In this document: one piece after another, positions 1 through 10,238 of the stretch | How the letters are laid out: each line of letters opens with the position of its first letter | Position numbering within the stretch: the first letter of the stretch is position 1 | Assembly: GCA_025765615.1 (NCBI GenBank) | Contig: JAIVFJ010000134.1 | Location: 62,001-126,000 of the forward strand | Direction: 5' to 3' | Source of the DNA: Zopfochytrium polystomum | Lineage: Eukaryota; Chytridiomycota; Chytridiomycetes; Chytridiales; Chytridiaceae | Length of the DNA stretch: 64,000 bases | Translations under genes and position numbers: made by a program | The notes under the pieces: generated by a model | Databases searched by the model: none | Seen by the model: only the letters and a program-made list of their open reading frames with translations | What the model was told of the DNA's origin: nothing

Positions 1-2
1 GC

Positions 3-2091
3 CCGGCCGTTCCTGTCCCTGCGGACTCGAGTGATCATGACAAGCACCTTCAAGACGCGTACCCCCCCTCCCCGCCGTCCCCCGCGATGCCCCGCACCCC
101 CGCAATCGCCGTCAGTGTCACGCCGCCAAGCACCCCTGGACAAGAGCCACCCACCGAGAGCGAGATACCGGTGATGCCTAACCTGGACATGGAAAGCATC
201 CTGCGTACGGACCAGCAGCTCGGCGGCCGACGGTTCTTCCTCAGCGACGTGGTCAAGGTCAAGGGGCCTGAGCCGGCAGCTACACCGGTGGTGGATCTGC
301 TCATGCCGGACGGGTCTGTGCGAGCGCCCGCGGCGCGTTCGGTGCCGGTGTCTCAGGCGAGGTACTGTGGACTGGGCGGCAGGTGGTCGCAGCTGGGCAA
401 GCGGACCGTGTGGACGAGGTTGCCGACCGTGGTGCTGGAAGGCACGCTTGGTCGGAGCTTTGAGCCGCCGGAACTGTTCGATGCCCTGCGCGTCGTGGCG
501 AACGATTTGGACAGCTTTGGAAGGTTCTTGGAAAAGCAGGTTCCATACAAGGTTCACCCTCCATTTATTTACATTTTCTTATTATGTTTGGTTTTTTCCA
601 GTTCGCTTTGCCCACAACTCCTTACCTTGCTTGCACCTGCCAGGCCGTCATTTCATCCGGCATTTGGGATGATGCAGATAGTGCTGTTCGCGAGGTTCAG
701 TCCGAATCGATAGAGTCTATCCGCAACGGGACTTTCGAGTCGAAGAGCACTGCCTTGATGCGCCAGATCAACGACGTGATCAAGGCCCTGGAAAATATCA
801 TCAGTTCGGCGACGCATCTCGACGTCAACCAGTGGATTATTTGGCGAGAGGCGCAGGCGCGCGTCGTCATCCTCTCCAAGGAGCTCGAGGATGTCGTCTT
901 GATCTGGGCAAGCTGGCGTTCATCGCTCAAGCTGCTTCACGTCGTTTACGACGCGAAGGGCAATTGGCCACTGAGAGGTCACTGCAGCTTGTGCTTGCAG
1001 CTGCTTGACGTAGTCGAACTGCTCTACACGGGCCTCGGGATATTCAAGGACGCTGCCGAGCTTTGGCTGCATCGGAAGGAGCTGATACGCTTCGTTCCCT
1101 TCCACGCAGAAGAACTGGTATGGCATTTTACTTGTACCACAGTCTGACATTACTAACGAGGAACAAAACGTAGCTATGGAAACAAGTACTCGAGAGCAAA
1201 AAGTTGCTTCTTGACGTCGTCCTTCCGCCTCACCGGCCAAAGTGGGGGCCGAAGCTAGTACCATTCAAGCTCAACTCCGACAGCAATTCCGAGTTTGCGC
1301 GAAAGCTCCGTTTCGTCTCGTCCGCCAGCGTAACCTACCGCGGCTTCGACGAGCACTACAGCACCTTGACGCTCAGTTGCAAGCGACCTATCGGCAGCGT
1401 GGCTCTGCCGATCGCAAACTGGCTTGAATTCAGCTCGGGCAGCGGCCGACGGCTTCGCGCCGCGGGGACGCTCAAGGACGACAGCAGGCGCAGGCTGCTG
1501 TCCCGATACATCCCGCACGGTCGGTTGCTGCTCAACCCGCAACTGCTTTCCGGAAGTGGTCCAAGTGATGGTGGCGGCGGCGCGAGGACGGGAGACGGCT
1601 GCTCATCTTTGCCGCCGCCTCCGCCGATCGAGACGGCGGAGGCGGTGATGCAGACCATCACGTTCGCGTTCGAGACGGCGCCCGACTTTCGTCTGCTCTG
1701 GGCCGCGACGGTCGCGGCTCTCGCCCTGGAGGAAGACGAGGCGGCGGCGCGATCGTCGCAGAGCGTGTGGCTGGGCACGACGAGGGAGGGCCACGAGGTG
1801 CTGCAGGTGGGTCTGGTCAGGACGAAACGGACCGAGGCGTGCCCCGAGGTCGCGTTTGACGGAAAGGAGCTAGTGTGGGTAGGCTGCATGTGTCCGGCGA
1901 CGTGCGAGAGCTGCTTTGGACTCGCCGGCGGAGCGTGCGAAAGGGGAAGGCAGAATTTGAACGGCCGCACTTACCAGGTTTATTTTGTCGGCTCGGTGTC
2001 GGCCACGGGTCGCTGTTCGCGCGAGGCGACCTTGGTCACTACTCACCCGGTGCCGTTGACGGAAAAATGGGAGGATGTCTCGTTTTTGTGA
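3..2091 (+). CDS. Unrecognised three-exon protein, 5' end outside the window
   Basis: The reading frame is open from base 3, so the gene probably starts upstream; an internal ATG lies at 87. Proposed exons are 3-551, 644-1117 and 1174-2091, about 646 residues in view. The second intron is well supported: GTATGG donor at 1118, TACTAAC branch site at 1151, TAG acceptor at 1171-1173, and the frame is kept. The first intron is less certain because acceptors at 601 and 643 are both in frame. The N-terminus is Pro/Ser-rich. The middle is helical, and the last exon carries a Gly/Asp-rich loop, a six-Pro run and a Cys-rich stretch (C-M-C-P-A-T-C-E-S-C-F, near 1887-1920). I recognise no domain. The frame ends in tandem stops TGA TAG (2089-2094), yet coding-like sequence continues in the same frame afterwards, so the C-terminus may be longer through another splice. 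Confidence 0.6.
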
Positions 2092-2094
2092 TAG

Positions 2095-2746
2095 CAGAAA
2101 GAGGAAGAGGCAGAGGAACGAGACTGGCTCGAGGATACCACTTACGGGATTTCACTGTTCTTTGCCAGCAAGGTGAATCTTCAATCTATGAGGCAGCTTC
2201 CAATCATCGTCCAGCAAAGTTCTGCCCCAGTCAACTGTCAACGTTCGTTGATGTAGAAGACTTTTTTCCACTTAAGTCCCCACTTTCCACCACCGCCCGA
2301 GCAACAACGCCCCAAAAGGAGTCGACCATGACTCGATGTGCGCCGGCAGCATCGGCCGATGGGTAGATAGCGTTCAGAATGCCTCGCTCCTGCGCGAGCT
2401 CACTTTCTAAACACTCATTAGAAAAGCTCATTTATCGCCCAACGCTGAAAGTAACCATCACGGCCACTCCTCTCCCCTCCCAGCCACTGCGCACCACACT
2501 CTCCCACGCAGCCGCAGTCTCGATCCATGATCGTCCAAATCATTCGCTTTATTGCAGGCGAAAAGAGGGACAGAGAAATGGATCGCTGCTGAAAAAATAT
2601 GCACGGAAAAACCGCAAAAGTGAAACGGAATGAAAACAGTGAACGGGAAAGAAAAAGACCACGGCAACAAAGGATTAAGACTCCTCGATGTCCCTTGCCC
2701 TTCCCGCAAGCGCGTGGTCTCTTGGTTGCTGTGCTTGCTCGAGCAA
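2095..2746. other. Gap with possible extra 3' exon of the first gene
   Basis: Bases 2095-2175 read in the frame of the preceding gene as an acidic stretch (E-E-E-A-E-E-R-D-W-L-E-D) ending at a GTGAAT donor-like site, so they may be a further exon. The rest contains only short overlapping frames on both strands and the 3' end of the minus-strand micro-exon gene. No RNA gene or repeat was seen. Confidence 0.3.
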
Positions 2747-3473
2747 TCAGTGGCCTCGGCCTCGGCCTCGCCCGCCTTTGCGCAAAATTTGTTAAACAAT
2801 ATTTTGCCCAATCATGAACAGAAAGAAACGAAATTTGGGGGGCTATGGGTCCACGGCAAGAGAAAAAAAAGAGGGCGAAAAAATCGAAAGGAAGACTTCT
2901 TACCAGGGGGGGGCGGAAGTGGGTGTGCCGCTGGCAAAAACGAAAAGTAAACGTCGATCAGCAAAGTTCAATAACGGACGAGCACGAAACAAACAAGGCA
3001 ACTGAAATCGGCGCTTACGGTGGTTAGGAGGGAACCCTTTTGTTGTTGTCATGAGTGAGTTGTTGAGAGAGAGAACGACAGGCAAAGGTTTAGCAATCGT
3101 TGCCGGGAGTTGGAAATAAGAAAAAAAGTGGGATATTGGGGGATGCTTGGTTAGAAGGCTGCAGCAAAGAGGTCGCGCAAAGGAGAAAGGAGAAAGCATG
3201 AAGATCGCTGATCAGATGCTCCAAAGCATCCGAAGCCGGTGACTCACGTGGGCGTGGAGGAGAAGCAGGGCCTGGTTGGTGGAGGTACAGGTAAAAGTAA
3301 CGATTAAGGTTGGTTGGAATAACTGAAGAAGCAAAAGGGACTTTACGGGGAGGTGGCTTTCCCTTCGGATCCCACTTCGCCTCAGAGCTTGACGAGGCTT
3401 GCGCGGGGTCGACAAAGACCGCGACGAGAGCGGCAGCGATGGCGAGGAGCGAGAGGAAGGACTTTGAAACCAT
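2747..3473 (-). CDS. Small secreted Pro/Gly-rich protein encoded by micro-exons
   Basis: The first exon (3473-3347) encodes a clear signal peptide: M-V-S-K-S, then a hydrophobic core L-L-A-I-A-A-A-L-V-A-V-F-V, then an A-Q-A-S cleavage region. It ends at a GTAAAG donor. Four further exons fit in frame: 3271-3248 (24 bases), 3036-3019 (18), 2930-2904 (27) and 2775-2747 (29 with stop). All internal exons are multiples of three in phase 1, so any of them can be skipped without a shift. Donors are GTGAGT, GTAAGC and GTAAGA. The product would be 74 residues: a signal peptide, a charged linker, Pro-rich pieces (P-A-S-P-P-R-P; P-A-H-P-L-P-P-P-P) and a G-R-G-R-G-R-G-H tail. No family is recognised. 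The 211-base second intron may hide another exon. The signal-peptide exon is strong; the exact exon chain is inference from splice sites only. Confidence 0.55.
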
Positions 3474-3565
3474 TGTTCACTGGGCACCGCACGATTTTGA
3501 TATTTGGTGAAAGCTTGAACGATGGATGGCAACTGGAATGAGTTTGCCGCCTGCGGGGTCCATCC

Positions 3566-3572
3566 ATTTATA
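3566..3572 (-). promoter_or_regulatory. TATA-like box of the micro-exon gene
   Basis: TATAAAT on the minus strand lies 93 bases upstream of the ATG at 3473, a spacing usual for a fungal core promoter. Confidence 0.4.
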
Positions 3573-3778
3573 CTGGCGCTGGGTGTGGAGGGAAAAGGAA
3601 GAAACAAGAAAGAACTCGAACCGGTGGCGCAAAGTGGATTCAACAACGTTCTCAAGTTTTACAAACAACGCGCAAACACGCGTGCGGAAGCAGCGCGGAA
3701 GCTCGTTTTGCTTGTCCGTGCGTGCTCAGCCTGCCCGAGCCGACACGGCGCTTGTTTCTCCACAAACAAGAGAGTAAA

Positions 3779-3781
<3 letters not shown>

Positions 3782-3845
<64 letters not shown>
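3782..3845. repeat. (GT)n microsatellite, about 32 units
   Basis: A perfect GT dinucleotide run. It lies about 310 bases upstream of the minus-strand micro-exon gene and explains the false Cys-Val and His-Thr frames here. Confidence 0.95.
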
Positions 3846-3846
<1 letters not shown>

Positions 3847-3849
3847 TGT

Positions 3850-5509
3850 GTTGTGCTTTGTCATCTGGCGCAGCACTGTTTTTTTTTCTCGTTGTCCTGT
3901 GCACGAAAATATCCTGTTGTTTTTTTCCGTCTTTTGCCTTCGCGCCCAGAACGGAGAAACAGAAAGAGAAAAACAAAGTAAAAATCACCATCAAAATTTT
4001 TATCCCCGTGTTTTTTGTCTCCCGCCCGGTTCCGACGTGTTCGAACAACAAATCCGCCCGCGCCCATCAGACACCGAAACATTGGCCACGTGCCGTTCTC
4101 TCTTTGTTTTCCGTCCTCTCCCCCCGATCGCACACCGCCCAGCACTCTCTCCCCGTTGTTGTTTGCGCAACTGCTTTCATCATCTGCGGAAATCTAATAA
4201 AGGGGGAGGGCGGCCTTCTTGCCTGGTCCGCGATCAGGCCAGCCGCAGGCGGATCCGCTAAGGCCAGTTTCTGCGTTTTTCTCGCTTCCCGTCTTGACCC
4301 TGCTCGCCTCGAATCGGTCGTCGCACAAACTTTTGTGTTGAGGATTGGAAATAGCTAAACACACAGATGAATAGAAGATTCTCCCACTATATTGAGGAAC
4401 TCGCAGAGGCAGAGATGAGGTTGAGACGTATTTGAACACAAAGAACGACGAGGAAAATGAGTCAATAGAAATATTGAGCGTGGCGGGAGGCTCCCTTCCA
4501 CAGGAGGCAGTCAACCATCTTTGTGTTGAGGACGGTCTAGACACCTGCACAGTGATTGGGGATGAAGAAGTTCGGATATGCTTGGGAAGATGCATCACAA
4601 TCAAGGCATAAAGTACCTGCATAGTGATTGGGATGAAGAAGTTCCCTTGATCACTGAGCGTAAAACAAGAACTGCTTATAAAGGACTCAGAGGATAGGAA
4701 GAAAACGAAAGGAAGAAGTGGAAGAAATGGTTAAAAGAAGGGGCATGTGCATTATGTCTTCTCAACACATTGGGCCAATGTTTGACTATCGGGACTTGAA
4801 GGCGATGCCCGCTACTGAGACAAAATTTATTAAATAATCAATGTGCCGGTCATCGCGGCTGCGTTGCGGTTCCCCACTTGAATATGAAAAGCCCGTGCTT
4901 TTACCTCTGTCAGCGCTATCAACGGCGAAAGATGGCGGCGTCAATCAGTTGCGTCTTATGAAAGTTGTCTCAAACTCTGTTGCGATCTTCTCTTTGTGTT
5001 GACTTAGTGAGCTAGGTGTTGCTTCCTACCCACCGCACCTATTCTGCGCCGGGTGCCTCGGGTCGACCGCGTCAGACGTCTTGTGTTCGCTTCTTTCTCA
5101 CCGTAACCCGAACTTACAGATGAACGGTTTCCCTCTGCGAAACGATTCATCATGCAGCCCTGCATGCACAGCTTTCCAGACCATTTGTTAGTGCCAAGAT
5201 TTGTCGATCCCGCACAGTCCCATCACTCGTAAATCCTTCCCGTCAGCTGGGTGCTGGCTGCATCTGACATGGCGTTATCGCCTGGATGCTGTGAATAAAA
5301 TTGTTGCTTGACCGATGTTTTTTTTCTTCTCGGAACACAAATCGCCTCGGCGGTGCGATCCCCGCAAACCTGGCGAAGCATGGAAGCACTGGAAAATACC
5401 ACCAATAATGAATATAAATTTCAAGACTAAGGGCCTGTATCAAACTTCCAGCAAAGAGCGTGCTGATGGAAATCCAGGTTTGATTTGGGCAGTGCTTTGT
5501 GCTCACGAC
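3850..5509. other. Gene-poor stretch
   Basis: No frame with credible coding character, no splice-linked exon set and no tRNA-like B box were found. The stretch contains a short direct repeat near 4.5-4.65 kb and T-rich runs. Confidence 0.5.
4543..4644 (+). repeat. Short direct repeat pair, about 30 bases
   Basis: ACCTGCACAGTGATTGGGG at 4543 and ACCTGCATAGTGATTGGG at 4615 both continue into GATGAAGAAGTTC. The copies span 4543-4573 and 4615-4644, about 72 bases apart, with few mismatches. Origin unknown. Confidence 0.7.
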
Positions 5510-6634
5510 TTAATTTTCCAAAGACCACGCTTCCCACTCCGCTCGGCGGTCTTTCCACCACTCAACAACTACATGCGGCTTCGACAAAAACAACTCCCCA
5601 GCGTTTGTTAAGACCGCTCGCGCATCGGAGCTGCTTTGCATCCACCGCTCAAACAGGCCGGATTCCCGCCACCAGTCTAGCATTTCCAGATTATTCGCTT
5701 CCTTAAAAGGGATAGCGTCCCAGTCAACCTTGAGCCCACTTTCCCGCCACCACTGCAGGCTCTTGATTTGCCGGCACCGAAATGTGTCGACCACGACGAG
5801 CCTTGAATAATGGAGCTTGCATCCGCTGTCCTTCCACCATTGCAAGACACGCGTCTGGCCGTTCCTGCTGGCAAGTTCCATCGCGCCTGAATCGTACCAA
5901 GACTCCAGCCCGCTCTCCTTCCACCACTGCAGCACGTCCGTATATCCTCCACGTGACGCCCAGCTCACCACATCGGTGCCGTACTTGAGTGGAAGCCCGC
6001 TGTCCTTCCACCACTGCAATACACCGAGCCGACCGGCGCCGCAAGCCGCCGTCATCGCACGGCCGTCGTACCGCAGCTCGAGCCCGCTGTCCTTCCACCA
6101 CTGCAAGACGCAGGTCCACCCGTTTCGCGATGCAGTTTCCAAGCACTCTTCGTCGTACGCAAGTGGAAGCCCGCTCTCCCGCCACCACCGCAGCACGCCG
6201 ACTTTCCCGGCGCCGCTGGCGTCTCGCATCGCGCGGCCGTCGTAGCGCAGCTCCAGCCCGCTGGCCTTCCACCACTGCAGGAGATCGACGCGGCCCGTTC
6301 TGCAGGCGACCTGGACCGCCCACTCGGTGTAAGATATGTTCAGCCCGCTGTCCTTCCACCACTGCAGCGTCTCGACGGATTCCACGTAGTCCAGCGTGTC
6401 CTCGCAGATGACGTCAGACATCCTCGTGAAGGGGAGGTGCTCGCGGAGGACCTCAAGGACGGGTACGGAGGTGAACGTGCCGACGCGGAAGCTGGGCAGC
6501 TCGATGAGGGCGTGGACGAAGATGCGGCGGAGGCGAAAGAGGGCCGCGACGGTTAAGCGATCGCGAGGGGAGCTTGCGAAGGTGCAGACGGTGATGGCGG
6601 GCAGGTCGTGGAGGCGAGGCCGCCGGGGTGCCAT
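5510..6634 (-). CDS. LQWW-repeat (degenerate ankyrin-like) protein
   Basis: A 374-residue single-exon frame. Residues 1-85 are the family leader: A-I-T-V-C-T-F-A-S-S-P-R-D-R, then an L-F-R-L-R-R-I helix, which resembles an F-box-like cap. From about residue 88 come ten W-W modules with a 29-residue period: L-Q-W-W-K-D-S-G-L-x-L-x-Y followed by A-M-x-x-A-x-x-x-G. Compared with the 33-residue ankyrin consensus (A-A-x-x-G-H-x-x-V-V-x-L-L-L), the helix pair is kept and the hairpin loop is shortened. The last module (L-D-W-W-R-E-S-G-L-F) leads to a C-terminal cap with V-E-W-W-K-D-R. The likely role is protein-protein binding; partner and location are unknown. It is intact, with no signal peptide or membrane segment. 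Confidence 0.85.
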   Translation of the reverse strand: MAPRRPRLHDLPAITVCTFASSPRDRLTVAALFRLRRIFVHALIELPSFRVGTFTSVPVLEVLREHLPFTRMSDVICEDTLDYVESVETLQWWKDSGLNISYTEWAVQVACRTGRVDLLQWWKASGLELRYDGRAMRDASGAGKVGVLRWWRESGLPLAYDEECLETASRNGWTCVLQWWKDSGLELRYDGRAMTAACGAGRLGVLQWWKDSGLPLKYGTDVVSWASRGGYTDVLQWWKESGLESWYDSGAMELASRNGQTRVLQWWKDSGCKLHYSRLVVVDTFRCRQIKSLQWWRESGLKVDWDAIPFKEANNLEMLDWWRESGLFERWMQSSSDARAVLTNAGELFLSKPHVVVEWWKDRRAEWEAWSLEN

Positions 6635-6800
6635 GATTGGACTTGACTCTCCCTTCTCTTCTCTTCTCTCTCTCTGGGGGCGGAGGCTGGACGGTCAGAA
6701 CAAACAAGCGAGCATCATACATACACGCCTATGAGCACTCAATCTGCGTATCAGCAGCACGCTTGGCCCAAAAACAAATGAACGTGATGTGCGCCTAAAT

Positions 6801-7754
6801 CTACAGCTCCAGCGATACGATGCGTTGGTACTCTTCGTTATCACTGTCACCCACTTCCTCGGTGCACACCAGCCACTTGAGCCTCGCTGGCTTGTTCGCC
6901 AGCACGCGCTCCAGCGCCCTCTTTGCGCTCGGGTCCCTCAGTCCAACCCCAAGAAAGAAAATCTCCACCGCAGCGGCGCGAACCGCCTCAGCAACAGTCC
7001 CAACGCGGTCCGGATCGCGACGACGGTCAACCGCCTCACACCACGCAGGCGCGACACGATCGCGACAAGGTCCTCGGCGCGGTTAAAAAAGCCGATCTCC
7101 CGGTTAGGCGCGAGCAGCATCGTCTCGACACGGCGCCACCACGCCCGGTCCGAGATCGCGTCGGCGGCCCAGGCGGCGGCAGCGACGTCGCCGCTCGGTT
7201 CGATCGATAGGGTTGTGAGGTAGGGGAGGCGGGTCATGAAGCGGTCGATGTCAGCGGGGGAGTACCCGCCGGTGCCGCGGGCGTCGAGGTCGGTGAGAGT
7301 GGGCGGCGAGATGCGACGGCGTCGAGGGCTGCAACGCTCCAGAGCGAGTGGTTTTCGGCGCCAAAGTGCGTTTCGAGGGAGCGGATCCAGCGGAAGTGAG
7401 CGAGGAAGGCGTCAAGCGTGGGGGCGAGGGTGGTGGCGGGGTACGGGACGGTGGAGGAGACAGAGACCGTGAGGTTGGTGATGGATTCGAGTGATGGAGC
7501 GGAGGGTGGGATGGCTGCAAAGACGCCGAGAGAGGGCACGGCGTGCGGCGAGGGTCTGGTTGTTGTTGCGATTGGGCAGCTTGAGAGCAGCAGTGAGGGC
7601 GGCTGCTTCCACCAAAGCGGCCAGGTGCGATGGGCAGACGCGCGGAGACGTCGTAGTGCGCCTCGACGGCGGTCAGAGGGCGCGACGCGGCGGCGCAGTG
7701 ACACACTGTGTGCATCCACCAAATCCCGTCATCCTTGTCAAGAACAAAGACCAC
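6801..7754 (-). pseudogene. Frameshifted copy of the LRR/F-box-type gene at 8.7-9.9 kb
   Basis: Translated in pieces, this region matches the paralogue downstream throughout, but the match moves between frames at least four times. In order along the minus strand the pieces are C-A-A-A-S-R-P-L-T-A-V-E-A-H-Y-D-V; then S-H-L-A-A-L-V-E-A-A-A-L-T; then S-L-E-T-H-F-G-A-E-N-H-S-L-W; then M-T-R-L-P-Y-L-T-T-L-S-I; then V-G-L-R-D-P-S-A-K-R-A-L-E, ending at a TAG at 6801-6803. One shift is a single-base deletion near 7310, seen by aligning the two copies around the G-T-G-G-Y-S block. The gene is clearly non-functional in this assembly. Confidence 0.85.
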
Positions 7755-7857
7755 ACGGCGCCCCGCCTGGTCCTGCCAAAGCTGAGACGGAGGGAGGGGT
7801 GGTCGAGGGCGCAGGTGATGAGCGCTGCTCTGCAGGTGAGTTTTTGCGGCGGCTTTG

Positions 7858-8685
7858 GTTTTTTTTTTTTTTTTTTTTTAATAGTTTTTCGTGAACGGAC
7901 GAGCGAGCGGTAAGAATGACACGACGGCCGAAGTGAGCGACAAGGGAACCGTTCCGATGACGGTGTTTACCGCCAGCACCGGACCTGGAACGAAGTTGTG
8001 AGGGTTAGGAACTGTTTTCATTTTTCCTATTCTGATTTGATTTTACATGCACATATTGATTAGCCTGAGCTTCAGAAAGGGTGTTTCGCGGCGACGCTAA
8101 GTTTAATTGGAATTTCCTTTCATGAATGTTCTCCTCTACACTCCCTTTCTTCTTTGCTCGAATAAATGAGTAAAACCCGTTTAATGTTTGGTGGTATCGG
8201 ATTTTGTCTTCTGCACGTGCTGCTAACAGGGGAAAGGAAAAAGGTCAAACAGTTGTGAGGAGTCGATTAAGCGGTTTGAGATCCGGCCAATATGAACTTC
8301 ATAATAAAGACGAAACAAGATTTATCTGGTCATGTGTGTGTGTGTGTGTGTGTGTGTAAGTGTGTGTATGGGTCTTTCTGGTTGTTGGTTGAGGAATAAT
8401 GCTGGGTTGGAGCTGACCTCTCCCTCAATGCTGACAAGTTTCATCTTCGGCAACCGCTTAAGGGCTGTTCTTCGCCACCGCCAAGTGAGGGAGTGTGTGA
8501 GTGTGCGAGAGATAGAGAGAACAACATGCCGACTGGACTGCCATTCCTGCCGCGCACTACTTTGTGAAGTTGAGCAATGTGAAACGCAAAGCTCTGTTTT
8601 CGAGACGCGTGCGAGAGGAAAGCACACAGGGTGAGTTCCCTTTGCCATCTCGCCCGCCAAAAACTTCCCCACTTCCTCCCTCCTT
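7858..8685. other. Poly-T run, (TG)n tract and non-coding spacer
   Basis: A T homopolymer lies near 7860-7880 and a (TG)n run at 8333-8357. No coding frame with support was found between the LRR pseudogene and its paralogue. Confidence 0.5.
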
Positions 8686-9876
8686 TCACAGCATCTCGGT
8701 CACCACCTCGGGCGGCCCCTGCCCCGCGTCCACCCTGTACTCCAGCGAGACCCCCGCCGACGCCGCCAGCGCCACAATCTTTTGATACTCGGCGTCTCCT
8801 TCGTCGTCCACATCCTCAGAGCACACCACCGCTTTGAGCTTGCTCGGCTTGTTAGCAACGACATGCTCGACAGCCCTCCTCGCGCTCGGGTCTCCGAGCC
8901 CGACTCCGACAAACGAAATCTCCTCGACCGCCGCGGCCGCGACGCGAACAACAGCCTCCGCGACGGCCACGACGCAGTCCGCATCTACGGCGACGCTCAG
9001 CTCCGTCACACCGCGCAGCCGCGACACGATCTTGACCGCGTCCTCGCCGCGGTAAAAGAAGCCGACCTCCTCGTTGGGACCGACGGTGACCTTTTTAAGA
9101 CGCGCCCACCAAGGTGCGTCCGCGATCTCGTCGGCGGCCCAGGCGGCGGCGGCGGCGTCATCGCTCAGCTCGACTGAGAGGGCGGTGAGGTGGGGAAGGC
9201 GGGACATGAAGCGGTCGATGTCGGCGTGGGAGTAACCCCCGGTGCCGCGGGTGTCGATGTCGGCGAGATGCGGGCATCGCGTTGCGACGGCGTCGAGAGC
9301 TGCGGCGCCCCAGAGCGAGTGGTTTTCGGAGCCAAAGTAGGTTTCCAGGGAGCGGGTTTCTGGAAAGTGGGCGAGGAGGGCACTGAGCGCGGGGCCGACG
9401 GTGGTGGCGAGGTCCGGGGCGACGGAGGAGGCGGAGAGGACGAGTTTGGTGATGGAGGGGAGAGAAGGGGCGGAGGGCGGGACGGCGGTAAAGACGGCAA
9501 GAGAAGGGACGGCGAGGGAGAGGGACGTGAGCGTGGTGGGCGGCGAGGGGACGGCGAGGAAGGACGCGAGGAGGTCCGGGGTGGCGATGCGCAGGTCGAG
9601 GCGGGCGATGGACGGGGTGAGGGCGGCGGCGTCGACGAGGGCGGCGAGGTGAGAGGGCTGGTCCAGGAGGCGGGCAGCGACGTCGTAGTTAGCTTCGACG
9701 GCGGCGAGCGGGCGGGAGGCAGCGGCGCACTGCTTTGCAGCTTGCAGGACGCGGTCCTTGAGGGAGGCCGGAGAGCAGAAGGCAGACAGAGAGACCGACA
9801 GGCATGCCTCGTGATTGAGGGTGGTGGCTCACGTTTCTGGCTGTTGCTCTGTCTCACCCGGCCGCTTGGCTCGCTG
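8686..9876 (-). CDS. Leucine-rich F-box-type protein with an early in-frame TGA
   Basis: A continuous minus-strand frame runs from about 9828 to the stop at 8686, roughly 380 codons, and is conserved in the decayed copy at 6.8-7.75 kb. The N-terminal part (S-L-K-D-R-V-L-Q-A-A-K-Q-C-A-A-A-S-R) looks like an F-box helix pair. It is followed by LRR-like strands (L-T-S-L-S-L-A-V; I-T-K-L-V-L-S-A; L-T-A-L-S-V-E-L; V-T-E-L-S-V-A-V). Adaptor for ubiquitin ligase is the usual role of such proteins. An in-frame ATG at 9876 precedes it, but a TGA at 9831-9829 intervenes after 15 codons and lies in a GTGAGC donor-like context. The start is therefore unresolved: an unseen upstream exon, an intron that removes the TGA, or an early pseudogene. 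Confidence 0.55.
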
Positions 9877-9999
9877 CATGCAGCCTCAAAGCAGTGAGTG
9901 AGTGAGTGAGTGACCGAAACCCATGCCTGTGTGTCTAGGTCTGCCGCTGGGCGAGCCCCAAATGCGCGAGAACAGGTGTCAGTGTGTGCGTCTGGACTT

Positions 10000-10037
<38 letters not shown>

Positions 10038-10114
10038 GAGAGGAGGAGACAGAGACATGAGAGAAGAAGAAGAAGAGAGAGCGAGAGAGCTAGAGAGAGA
10101 GAGAGAGAGACAGA
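10000..10114. repeat. (GA)n-rich imperfect microsatellite
   Basis: GA runs with a few interruptions, ending 125 bases before the ATG of the secreted-protein gene at 10239. Confidence 0.9.
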
Positions 10115-10238
10115 GCAAGGAGTCAGATTAAAAACATCCAAAAACACACCCCCCCACCCTCGCCTTTTCATCGCAACACCCGCTTCTCTCCTTGTCCCCA
10201 CACACATTGCCAGCCCCAATCCCCCCCATTCCCCAGTA

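Noticed and set aside
3652..4051. His-Thr and Cys-Val repeat proteins on both strands
   Set aside because: They are translations of the (GT)n microsatellite; all frames of a dinucleotide run are open. The same applies at 8.3, 12.3 and 39.0 kb.
9165..10118. Long Ser/Pro-rich frame on the minus strand
   Set aside because: It overlaps, out of frame, the LRR/F-box-type gene, whose frame is supported by a paralogue. Its length comes from the GA run and GC-rich codon bias.
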